Of a stretch of DNA of 15,794 bases, positions 7,916 to 14,802 are shown piece after piece. Location of the stretch: positions 1 to 15,794 of the forward strand of contig JBMOLK010000099.1 of the NCBI GenBank assembly GCA_049325575.1. The letters run 5' to 3'. A program made the translations under genes and the position numbers. The notes under the pieces were generated by a model that was given only the letters and a program-made list of their open reading frames with translations, searched no databases and was not told the origin of the DNA. Numbering within the stretch: position 1 is the first letter of the stretch; each line of letters begins with the position of its first letter. Origin of the DNA: JBMOLK01 sp049325575. Lineage in GTDB: Bacteria; Bacillota; Clostridia; Acetivibrionales; Acetivibrionaceae.

Positions 7916-9538
7916 TCAATTGATTGAATTAACTTTTACATCGTTCCTGGTTAAAACCAACGTGACATGTATAAGATTATCAGGCAACTCTTCATGGGCT
8001 TCAGTCGAGAAAGACTTAAGTCCCTTGGTATAATCATCTGCACGAAATGCATTTGTTTTGGTCAAATATACAAAACTTTGCTCAGCATTATATACAAAAT
8101 ATTTAAAGATAGGCAATTGCATGGCTGGTTTAAGTCCTATTTTCGATAATACCTCATTGAGATTTCTCCTTACTCCTGAAGAAATAAAACCATCAATTAT
8201 CTTTTTATGTGCTCTCTTATAATCTTGATAAAAGTCTCTTACAGTATCCCCCAAAATACTTGATACCAAATGCAATGTTCCACCGGTTTTAAGTGCATTC
8301 GCCATAGGTACAAATATCTCATCCTGAGTTAATGGACTATATTGATAGCCATTAATGCAATATATTCTATCTACATCCTTATTGAAACCTCTAAGTCCAG
8401 TGCTGCTATCGCCGTATTCGAAGTTTGTACCATTATTTAATCGCTCTTTCTCCTTTTCGAAGCGGTCTGATGCATCACGACCAATTCTTTTAAGAATATT
8501 CTGTACACCAGCATAACCAGGATATTTCGAAAAAAATTCATGTTTTAACCAAAATAAATCTTTTTGTTTTGCAGATGATGTAAGCAGCTCTTTAGAAGAT
8601 TGACCTTTATGTCCTTTAGCATATGCATCTAAAAGTTCCTTCATTATTCCCAATAGTGCATCATATTTTTCTTGTAATAAAAATTCCTCTATTATATCGG
8701 ATAAAATCATATGGCCTGAATCTATATTTAATACATAGTCGTCACTTCGTATTGGTCTTATTAAAGTCTGTACATCTGTCCCTGAACCGTAATTTAACAC
8801 TGTTTCTCTCTGAATCGGAGCCACTGATTTATGTAAAGCTTTAGACAAATTAGAGCACATGTTTCTTCCCAACAAGTCACTTTTTGCAGCCCTTCTCCCC
8901 ATATCATCTGCTTCCCGTTCCAATCCCTCATCGTCATTGACTGACATACCCATAAGCTGCATCGTCGGCCTTACCCTTCCTTGAGCCTGTTGAACAACGT
9001 GCCAAGCCTCATGGGGTAAATGTTTTTCCTGACCTGGTGCTACATATATATCTGTTCCTTGAGTATATGCCAATGCTCCTACCTGTGCGGGCTTATATGA
9101 ATTATAATGCACATTAACATCATCCATAGATAAGCCTGATAGGTCTTCCACCCCTCCTTTCAAATAATCAGGTAAGCCGGTTTTGTTTTTTCTCTTCATC
9201 TGGATGCGCTCTTCCTCCTCTTTTTTGGGTACCTCTTCTCTCTGGATAGTATTGAACTTTCCTTGTAAAATTTCTTCCTCCTCTTCCTGTAAAGGCTCTC
9301 TTTGCACAGGTTTAGAATTCAATAATCCTATTTCCTTCATAAGCTGACAAACTGCCCTATTACCTATGGTCCTTTGAAGAACCCTAGCATCAGCAGTAGA
9401 AAATGTTTGAGGATACATTCTCATTCTTTGAATTATGTTAACTGAATGAGAACTCCTTTGTAAAGGAACCTTTTTTGATTGATTCAGCCCTGAATTGTCA
9501 TTTTTTTGTGGTGTACTTACTCTATCGTATTGTGACAT
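7916..9538 (-). CDS. DUF4157 (HExxH) protein with methyltransferase-like C-terminal half; putative injection-system effector
   Basis: A 540-residue protein. The start at 9538 is chosen because GGAGGTG lies 5 nt before it; the upstream ATG at 9571 has no such site. The low-complexity N-terminus carries repeated hydrophobic-Gln-Arg motifs and the segment LQRTIGNRAV typical of DUF4157 proteins. The DUF4157 domain spans about 130-220. It has the metalloprotease-like HEAWH (176-180) followed by VVQQAQGRVRPT and then LEREADDMG (207-215). This domain is common in cargo of extracellular contractile injection systems. The C-terminal half begins VLNYGSGTDV (247-256) and contains DDYVLNIDS and ALKTGGTLHLV. 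Their order resembles motif I, motif II and the late strand of SAM-dependent methyltransferases. That assignment is tentative. There is no signal peptide and no injection-system gene nearby. Confidence 0.75.
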   Translation of the reverse strand: MSQYDRVSTPQKNDNSGLNQSKKVPLQRSSHSVNIIQRMRMYPQTFSTADARVLQRTIGNRAVCQLMKEIGLLNSKPVQREPLQEEEEEILQGKFNTIQREEVPKKEEEERIQMKRKNKTGLPDYLKGGVEDLSGLSMDDVNVHYNSYKPAQVGALAYTQGTDIYVAPGQEKHLPHEAWHVVQQAQGRVRPTMQLMGMSVNDDEGLEREADDMGRRAAKSDLLGRNMCSNLSKALHKSVAPIQRETVLNYGSGTDVQTLIRPIRSDDYVLNIDSGHMILSDIIEEFLLQEKYDALLGIMKELLDAYAKGHKGQSSKELLTSSAKQKDLFWLKHEFFSKYPGYAGVQNILKRIGRDASDRFEKEKERLNNGTNFEYGDSSTGLRGFNKDVDRIYCINGYQYSPLTQDEIFVPMANALKTGGTLHLVSSILGDTVRDFYQDYKRAHKKIIDGFISSGVRRNLNEVLSKIGLKPAMQLPIFKYFVYNAEQSFVYLTKTNAFRADDYTKGLKSFSTEAHEELPDNLIHVTLVLTRNDVKVNSIN

Positions 9539-9640
9539 AAAGCACCTCCATTTCATTTTGTTGTATCTCATATGAATGTAGTAACTTATTTATTAAAAAT
9601 TACAACTTAGTTCAATCAGTATTTTCAGGGTAAGACAAGC

Positions 9641-9724
9641 CATAAAATTTTACTTGGATATTATTTCTTAACAGGTGGAAGAATGATATAGTATATAAAT
9701 ACCAAATTTAAAGGACGTGTTTTC
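9641..9724 (+). repeat. Upstream repeat, copy 1 (promoter/leader of first coiled-coil gene)
   Basis: These 84 bp match 11803-11887 with only three differences: one T-run length change and two substitutions. The match covers a -10-like hexamer (TATAGT, about 9687-9692), the ribosome binding site AAAGGA and the bases up to the ATG. It marks a duplication with an unusually conserved noncoding part. Confidence 0.85.
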
Positions 9725-9937
9725 ATGGAAGATAAAATGTTTGAGTTAATGAGCAAGATTTACAGCGAATTAACAGAGTTTAGAGCTGAAACTAATAAGA
9801 GATTAGCTACGCTTGAAGACGGACAAAAGAAACAAAACAATGACACTATTCGAATAGAAAACAAAATTGATACCAATTCAAAAGCCTTATTTGACGGTCA
9901 CAAACAAACATATGAAAAAGTTATAGATAAGGTTTAA
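9725..9937 (+). CDS. Small coiled-coil protein, 3'-truncated paralogue of the gene at 11888
   Basis: A 70-residue, highly charged, probably alpha-helical protein beginning MEDKMFELMSKIYSEL. It belongs to a kind of short coiled-coil protein often seen in Clostridia; I know of no assigned function. It is clearly paralogous to the 94-residue protein at 11888. Both share the MFELM start, an IENKIDTNSKALFDG block and TYEKVID. After VID the match stops abruptly: copy 1 ends two residues later, while copy 2 runs on for another 26. Its last 17 nt overlap the 3' end of the convergent gene at 9921, so a rearrangement probably replaced its true end. It may still be expressed, since its promoter and ribosome binding site are intact. 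Confidence 0.65.
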   Translation: MEDKMFELMSKIYSELTEFRAETNKRLATLEDGQKKQNNDTIRIENKIDTNSKALFDGHKQTYEKVIDKV

Positions 9938-11486
9938 TAAAGTAATTTTTATCCGCAACATATCCCCTATATGAACCAAATTCCTTAGAATTGCTATTTA
10001 GTTCAGTATACATAATTCTATGGTAATAATCATAGTAAGCTTTTCCACCCATAATATGAATAAATGGTATAAATGGAATTAATACTCCATGATTAACATT
10101 AAAATCAACCTTGTCAGTATAGGTAGAATTGTTATGAGTAAACTCAAAATATATTTTTTTGGGTTCATCAAAATAATCAGAATTCTCTTTAGAATAAAAT
10201 TTAGCCATATATGAACCAATATTAAATTCGAATTTGTGACCATTACGGAAAGCAGTTATATCAGCAACATTATAACTATTAAAATCTTTTGATACTTCAA
10301 AAGTAATGTCGCTAAACAATTTTTTTAATTCATCTAAGGTTATATAAACTGTTTCATAACCAACAACAATAGGAGTTGTGATTAAGGTTGAATTAGCCGG
10401 TTTACCGTTCAGAATCAATTCAACGGGTTTATCAGCACTTATTGTTCTAAGAATAGGCTTTGGGTATAACTCATCATAACTTATCCTTATTTTTTTCTCC
10501 TTTGCATCCCATTCCACTTCAGAACCAATACTTTCACAAACAAATCTTAAAGGGACCATCGTCCTTCCATTTACAATTTTCGGTGCAACGTCTATATCAA
10601 AGTATATATCATTAATATATGCTCTTTTATTGTTAACCTGTAGCTTTATAGTCCTATCACCTTTATTAGCGGTAATAGTTTTTGTTGAATTATCCCAGTT
10701 GACTTGGGCACCCATCTCCTCAAAAATATCTCTTAGCGGAACTAAAATTCTTCCATTTAAATTAATAGGCTCTACGTCAAAATCTAAAACTTTTTGGTTC
10801 AATGCTACAGTATAAATAATAACATTAGGTTTAACATGTTTTTCAATAAAATTATAAAATTCAATTGGTTTATCTACTTCCAGTATATTAAAGCTAGAGT
10901 CTCCAGCAGTTTCAAACATAACAGTCTGAACAAATTCTTCATTATATAGCATAACTTTGTGATAACCACTTGCACGGAAATTCAATGTACTTCCTGTGTA
11001 ATACTGACTAAAATTACCATGTAATCTTAAAATTCCATTAGTTAAAAAGCCCTTATGACTTTTTGTGGATCTAGTCAAAAAGTCGCCATTTATCATAATA
11101 AAGTCATCCTTATTAACCATCTTTAAAATACCGGAACTACTCCCACCCTTGAGTGATTGTATCTTATAAGATCCTTTTATATTCAAACTGCCACCATTTA
11201 CATATAAAGTTCCTCCAGGCTGAATAAGGTCTCCATTAATTTTTAAATTTCCTTTATTTAAGTTAAGAGTTCCGGAATTCAGATATAGATTCCCGTTTAT
11301 CTCTAACTTACGACCTGCTAAATCAAAATCATTATTAATTTTAACATTGCTATTGATTACTTTATCATCTGATAAACTTCCTGAAAGAACTATGCTAGAA
11401 GCAAATGCTATCAGATTATAATTAGTTAGGCACATAACAAGTATCATTATTAAAAGCAAATATTTGTTTATTTTTTTGAATCTCAT
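9921..11486 (-). CDS. Secreted protein with repetitive beta-strand region and copper amine oxidase N-like domains
   Basis: A 521-residue exported protein. The signal peptide ends at AFA near residue 29. Residues about 35-215 are built from short repeats of the form INGDL...GGTLYVNGGSLNIKG, suggesting a beta-solenoid or polymer-forming surface domain. Residues about 225-340 carry two half-repeats, INLNGRILVPLRDIFEEMGA and VNGRTMVPLRFVCESIGSEV, each followed by a VxWD/VEWD strand. These are diagnostic of the copper amine oxidase N-terminal-like domain (PF07833), a wall-associated module of Clostridia with no oxidase activity. A looser third copy may lie at the C-terminus. The mRNA starts at the strong promoter 11709-11737, leaving a leader of about 215 nt. 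The 3' end overlaps the convergent coiled-coil gene. I infer a cell-envelope role. Confidence 0.8.
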   Translation of the reverse strand: MRFKKINKYLLLIMILVMCLTNYNLIAFASSIVLSGSLSDDKVINSNVKINNDFDLAGRKLEINGNLYLNSGTLNLNKGNLKINGDLIQPGGTLYVNGGSLNIKGSYKIQSLKGGSSSGILKMVNKDDFIMINGDFLTRSTKSHKGFLTNGILRLHGNFSQYYTGSTLNFRASGYHKVMLYNEEFVQTVMFETAGDSSFNILEVDKPIEFYNFIEKHVKPNVIIYTVALNQKVLDFDVEPINLNGRILVPLRDIFEEMGAQVNWDNSTKTITANKGDRTIKLQVNNKRAYINDIYFDIDVAPKIVNGRTMVPLRFVCESIGSEVEWDAKEKKIRISYDELYPKPILRTISADKPVELILNGKPANSTLITTPIVVGYETVYITLDELKKLFSDITFEVSKDFNSYNVADITAFRNGHKFEFNIGSYMAKFYSKENSDYFDEPKKIYFEFTHNNSTYTDKVDFNVNHGVLIPFIPFIHIMGGKAYYDYYHRIMYTELNSNSKEFGSYRGYVADKNYFIKPYL

Positions 11487-11708
11487 TTTAATACCTCTCT
11501 TTAAAAAATTAGTGATTTAAGTTCTTTGGCATCACTAAGTGCTTAGACTTTCCATTTTGTACTATTTCCTTTCATTTATTTTACTTCTTACCTTTAAACA
11601 CTCCAATGTGAAAGTAAGACTGCATATGACTCACAACATGCTACATGCGAAGCTCGCGGAATAAATAATAAGAATATTGTACCAAAATTCTATTTCTTCT
11701 GCTAGTGT

Positions 11709-11737
11709 ATTATCATAGTGTGAGTGGATTGTGTCAA
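11709..11737 (-). promoter_or_regulatory. Sigma-A type promoter for the gene at 9921-11486
   Basis: On the minus strand, TTGACA (11737-11732), a 17-nt spacer and GATAAT (11714-11709) form a near-consensus promoter. It points at the secreted-protein gene that begins at 11486. Confidence 0.75.
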
Positions 11738-11802
11738 CAACAAAAACAATATCCACAAGGGTCAATTTTTATGCATGTGATAATAAAAATCCTTTTACAT
11801 TT

Positions 11803-11887
11803 CATAAAATTTTTACTTGGATATTATTTCTTAACAGGTGGAAGAATGATATAATATATAAATACCAATTTTAAAGGACGTGTTTTC
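11803..11887 (+). repeat. Upstream repeat, copy 2 (promoter/leader of second coiled-coil gene)
   Basis: The partner of 9641-9724, with 3 differences in about 85 bp. It contains a perfect -10 box TATAAT (11850-11855) with only a weak -35 (TTCTTA), and AAAGGA before the ATG at 11888. Confidence 0.85.
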
Positions 11888-12172
11888 ATGGAAGAAAAAA
11901 TGTTTGAGTTAATGACTAAATTCTATAGTGAGTTTTCAGAATTTAGGAAAGAAACAAAAGAAGATATTCACATAATTAAAGATGATCTAAAAGGTATTAA
12001 AGGTGATATTGTAAGACTTGAAAACAAGATTGATACGAATTCAAAAGCTTTGTTTGACGGTTATAAGCAAACGTATGAAAAAGTTATAGATGTAGAAAAT
12101 GCAGTAAAAGACCTTTCCCAAAAAGTAGAGAAGCAAGAAGTTGAGATAAAAGTAATTAAAGGCGGTAAATAA
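11888..12172 (+). CDS. Small coiled-coil protein, full-length paralogue
   Basis: A 94-residue, highly charged protein predicted to be almost entirely helical, with heptad-like spacing (IHIIKDDLKGIKGDIVRLENKI, then DVENAVKDLSQKVEKQ). No signal peptide, membrane segment or catalytic motif is visible. Its function is unknown. The resemblance is to short clostridial coiled-coil proteins that are usually present in several copies. Compared with the copy at 9725 it keeps the C-terminal helix. The middle differs strongly, yet the upstream 85 bp are nearly identical. AAAGGA lies about 9 nt before the ATG. The only following structure is the hairpin at 12229-12250. Confidence 0.75.
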   Translation: MEEKMFELMTKFYSEFSEFRKETKEDIHIIKDDLKGIKGDIVRLENKIDTNSKALFDGYKQTYEKVIDVENAVKDLSQKVEKQEVEIKVIKGGK

Positions 12173-12203
12173 GCTAAAACCAATCTAAATCATCCCTTAA
12201 ACA

Positions 12204-12295
12204 TTGACAACAACATATTGCATACATAAGCCGACTCGATGTAGTCGGCTCTAATAATACAAGTCATATTACTTCGTTAAGGAATGTATGATCCC
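12204..12295 (+). repeat. Repeat unit A: box, variable hairpin and degenerate RHS-core fragment
   Basis: The unit starts TTGACAACAACATATTGCA. It continues with an 8-bp hairpin, AGCCGACT (12229-12236) with AGTCGGCT (12243-12250), and ends in ATTACTTCGTTAAGGAATGT (about 12268-12287). The same order occurs at 13351-13441, where the stem has different bases that still pair. The last block resembles the RHS core ...YYLRxRMYDP with a lost base, so the reading frame is broken just before MYDP. Confidence 0.75.
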
Positions 12296-12956
12296 AAGGA
12301 GTGGAGTGATCTTACCGGGACGTACAACAAGCTTCTTGACCCAGCCACCGTCCAAAGCCTTCTCCCATACTCCAACAGGGCAATTGGACGGAGATACAAC
12401 AACAGAGTTTCAAGAGAGCCGGGACTTTATGATCCAATGCTGCATAAGGGAGATAAGGCACAACAATGAGGAAATCTCCAAAATAGAAAAGGAAATTAAA
12501 AAGCTCATGAAGATGCTGCCTTACAAGCTTGAAACAATGATAGGTGTTGACTTTATTACTGCTGCCTCACTAATAGCAGAGATCGGCAGTATAAATAGGT
12601 TTTCAAGTGCAGATAAGCTTGCCAAGTTTGCCGGAATTGCGCCTGTCAGCCGTTCATCCGGTGAGACAGAAAGGAATATAAGGAACAAGAGAGGCAACCG
12701 TACTTTGTATTATATAATCCAAGGTATAGCAGCAAGAAACGTAAACGCAGGACGTAACAAAAACAAGCCTGTAAACGGTATATTCTACGAGTACTATAAT
12801 AAAAAGCTGTCGCAGGGTAAGACAAGTCATCAGGCTATAAAAGCCGTTATGAGAAGGATTGTAAATATAATTTATGGACTAATGAAAAGTGGTAAGGAGT
12901 ATATACACCCTGATAAAGCTACAACAAATAGTTTAGAGGTTATACAAAAAGGCTAA
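12288..12956 (+). pseudogene. IS110-family transposase, C-terminal fragment
   Basis: The open frame encodes the middle coiled region (about residues 40-75) and the complete C-terminal Transposase_20 domain of an IS110 transposase. Visible motifs are LETMIGVDFITAASLIAEIG, FAGIAPVSRSSGETERNIRNKRGN with the conserved catalytic-type serine, and TSHQAIKAVMRRIVNIIYGLM. The N-terminal RuvC-like DEDD domain (about 150-200 residues in full proteins) is absent. The first 40 or so codons run through unrelated sequence joined to repeat unit A, so the ATG at 12288 is not a native start. The element cannot move by itself. No left end or bridge-RNA region is present. Its TAA lies inside the terminator stem of the next, opposite-strand gene. 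Confidence 0.85.
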
Positions 12957-12971
12957 CGTAAATTGTTAGCC
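12946..12971 (-). terminator. Intrinsic terminator of the small membrane-protein gene
   Basis: Read on the minus strand, GGCTAAC, a 7-nt loop and GTTAGCC are followed directly by TTTTT. It starts 11 nt after the stop codon at 12983. The stop codon of the transposase remnant (12954-12956) lies inside one arm. Confidence 0.8.
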
Positions 12972-12982
12972 TCAAGAAATAA

Positions 12983-13252
12983 TTAACTTAAACTAGAAAA
13001 CCCTGCTATAGCAATAACGACAATAATAATTATAAAGTATATTGCTAAAATGATTCCCGATAAAATTAGGTTTGCTTTGAAATAATTCTTTTTGCTAATA
13101 TTGACATCGCTACCAAAGGCCCAAACAAACATAAGGATAATGTTAACAACCGGAATCATCAGCAGTAAAAGAGTTTTAAGCCAATCACCCACTGACATAG
13201 GTTGAGAATTTTTATCCTGATATGCATTGGTACTTAAATTGAATTCTTCCAA
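12983..13252 (-). CDS. Small two-helix membrane protein
   Basis: An 89-residue protein of unknown function. A polar N-terminus (about 22 residues) is followed by two hydrophobic segments, about 24-47 (LKTLLLLMIPVVNIILMFVW) and 60-85. The motif IPVVNIILMFVWAFG...KNYFKANLI is typical of a widespread family of small bacterial inner-membrane proteins with no known activity. It starts with TTG (13252-13250), chosen because AGGGGG lies 8 nt upstream and no ATG fits. It has its own strong promoter and a clean terminator, so it is a complete monocistronic unit inside an otherwise decayed accessory region. It could be a passenger gene. I see no evidence that it is a holin or immunity protein. Confidence 0.75.
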   Translation of the reverse strand: MEEFNLSTNAYQDKNSQPMSVGDWLKTLLLLMIPVVNIILMFVWAFGSDVNISKKNYFKANLILSGIILAIYFIIIIVVIAIAGFSSLS

Positions 13253-13289
13253 GTTATTTACCCCCTAACAAAAAAATAAATATAATGTT

Positions 13290-13318
13290 ATTATAAAGAT
13301 AGCACCAAATTTTGTCTA
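13290..13318 (-). promoter_or_regulatory. Promoter of the small membrane-protein gene
   Basis: On the minus strand, TAGACA (13318-13313), a 17-nt spacer and a perfect TATAAT (13295-13290) lie about 38 nt before the TTG start. Confidence 0.75.
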
Positions 13319-13350
13319 TATCAAAATGTGACATAATTAGACTCTGATCT

Positions 13351-13441
13351 TTGACAACAAAACATTGCAAAGTAAGCCATCTAAGAAGTGGATGGCTACT
13401 ATATTTAAAGGTGATATTACTTCGTTAAGGAATGTACGACC
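13351..13441 (+). repeat. Repeat unit B: box, variable hairpin and degenerate RHS-core fragment
   Basis: The unit starts TTGACAACAAAACATTGCA. It has a hairpin, AGCCATC (13375-13381) with GATGGCT (13391-13397), and ends in the same 20-base block as unit A (about 13416-13435). Here the RHS frame continues in MYDPKIARFLQEDT. An in-frame TAA (13426-13428) sits just before this frame, so no RHS reading frame enters from upstream. Confidence 0.75.
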
Positions 13442-14780
13442 CAAAAATCGCAAGGTTCCTGCAGGAAGATACATATACAGGTACACCAGATGATCCTCTA
13501 TCACTTAACCTCTATACCTACGTTAAAAACAACCCATTGATATACTTCGACCCAACAGGACATGCAGAAGCACGTATATCATATTGGATATATAAATCTG
13601 ACGGACATTATGAAACGACAGATGAGTTCATAAATAGAGGTACTGGCGATGGCAGGGTTGCCCTCCATAAAATACAGCAAGCTAACCAATTGGAGCATTA
13701 TGCAACCCGTAATAATCTTTCTCCGGAAGCTAGGGCACAACTTCAAAAAGATGCCTACTATATTGCAGAACAAGGTAGAGCGGAATATGCAGAGCACGAC
13801 TTAATATATGGACGTTTAAAATATGGCGAAGAATATCGTAAAGATGCAAACCTGTTGACATTTATGAGGACTATGATAGATACAGAGCAATATTTTATCT
13901 CGCAGCCGTAGATATAGGATATGATTTTTTTGATAGTGGTTCATACGATAAAATATATAAAGAATTGCCTGGGTTTCTAAAAGACTTAGGATATAACTTT
14001 TATGATTTTCAATTTGACCAGGATTTCTTAAATTTTAAAGAAGATTACTGGCTAAATACTGCTATCAAAAATGGAAACGGTGAAATTGCGCAGTATGCTC
14101 TCAACACTCTCCAATCAATAGGAGGATTCCACCAGTCAACTGCGTTGTCATATGCTCATCTATTGACTGGACATTTATATAATACAAATGCTGCAAACTA
14201 CTCACAAACACCTGTTAAGCCTTCTATTTTTAAAGTAGATGACAAAGGAAATCCTGTTAATAAGCTTGAGAGAGTAGAAGCTGGAATCTATAAACCTTAT
14301 AATGCAGTTCCAAAGGGAACAGGTAATGCGGGAGTTGGTGACTTTACTGGTACATTGAAGGGGCAAAGTATTACACTTAAAAATGTAAAAACTCAAACTA
14401 TTCAGTATACAAAAAGAAGCGGTCAAGAACTTGCTGATTTATGAAAAGCCTTTAATAATACCGAAAGGAAAAACTTTCTAAAGAACATTGCTAATGACCC
14501 TGCGAAAGTTAATCAACTCAAAAAAGCAGGACTATCTAATGCAGATATTCAAATGATGCAAGATGGTTTAGTTCCAAGTGGTTATCAAGTACACCACAAA
14601 ATACCTTTAGATGGTGGAGGTACAAATGCCATGGATAATTTAGTTATGATAAAAAATGACCCATATCATAAAGTAATTACAAATACGCAAAATTCACTTA
14701 CAAAAGGTCTGTCAGCAGGAGATTCTGTGGAAATAACAAATTGGCCAATTCCAGATGGATTTGTGTATCCCAATAAATAA
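13432..14780 (+). pseudogene. RHS toxin tip with HNH nuclease, 5'-truncated, frameshifted and with an in-frame TGA
   Basis: This is the C-terminal end of an RHS polymorphic toxin. It opens with the RHS-associated core (MYDPKIARFLQEDT, then DPLSLNLYTYVKNNP and YFDPTGH, residues 1-45). A variable linker follows, then a C-terminal HNH/His-Me-finger nuclease with VHHKIPLDGGGTN, DNLV and YHK; the His codons are at 14592-14597 and 14667-14669. The frame that starts at 13432 stops at 13911, but coding content continues in the frame that reads YEDYDRYRAIFYLAAVDIG. That indicates a one-base loss between 13842 and 13908, possibly in the T-run near 13861. That frame meets TGA at 14442-14444 after ELADL and reads on as KAFNNTERKNFLKN to the TAA at 14778. 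No ribosome binding site or upstream RHS body is present. Confidence 0.8.
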
Positions 14781-14802
14781 GATGGTTGAAGGGAGAAAAA
14801 AT

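Larger units (their letters stand above)
11487..11887. other. Divergent promoter region, noncoding
   Basis: This 401-bp gap holds the leader (about 215 nt) and promoter of the minus-strand gene at 9921-11486, and the promoter repeat of the plus-strand gene at 11888. I see no gene in it. The long leader shows only a short hairpin, GCGAAGCTCGC near 11647, and no riboswitch motif that I recognise. Confidence 0.5.

Noticed and set aside
9539..9571. An upstream ATG start for the DUF4157 gene
   Set aside because: GGAGGTG lies inside this extension and serves the ATG at 9538. The extra 11 residues have no supporting ribosome site.
12204..12284. IS110 bridge RNA region for the adjacent transposase fragment
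   Set aside because: The same unit occurs before the RHS tip at 13351, with no IS110 sequence there, so it does not belong to the insertion element.
12204..12295. Integron attC-like recombination site
   Set aside because: The hairpin and a GTTAAGG string looked suggestive, but no matching pair of RYYYAAC/GTTRRRY core boxes is present and no integrase is seen.
12284..12469. A 61-residue gene beginning MYDPKEW
   Set aside because: It overlaps the better supported transposase frame, has no ribosome binding site, and starts in the degenerate RHS block shared with unit B.
13965..14444. A separate 159-residue gene starting with ATG at 13965
   Set aside because: The same frame is coding well upstream of this ATG (YEDYDRYRAIFYLAAVDIG), and there is no ribosome binding site. 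It is the middle of the broken RHS tip.
14553..14780. A separate 75-residue HNH gene starting at 14553
   Set aside because: Its frame continues upstream to the TGA at 14442 with coding-like sequence, and the ATG has no ribosome binding site. It is the nuclease end of the pseudogene.
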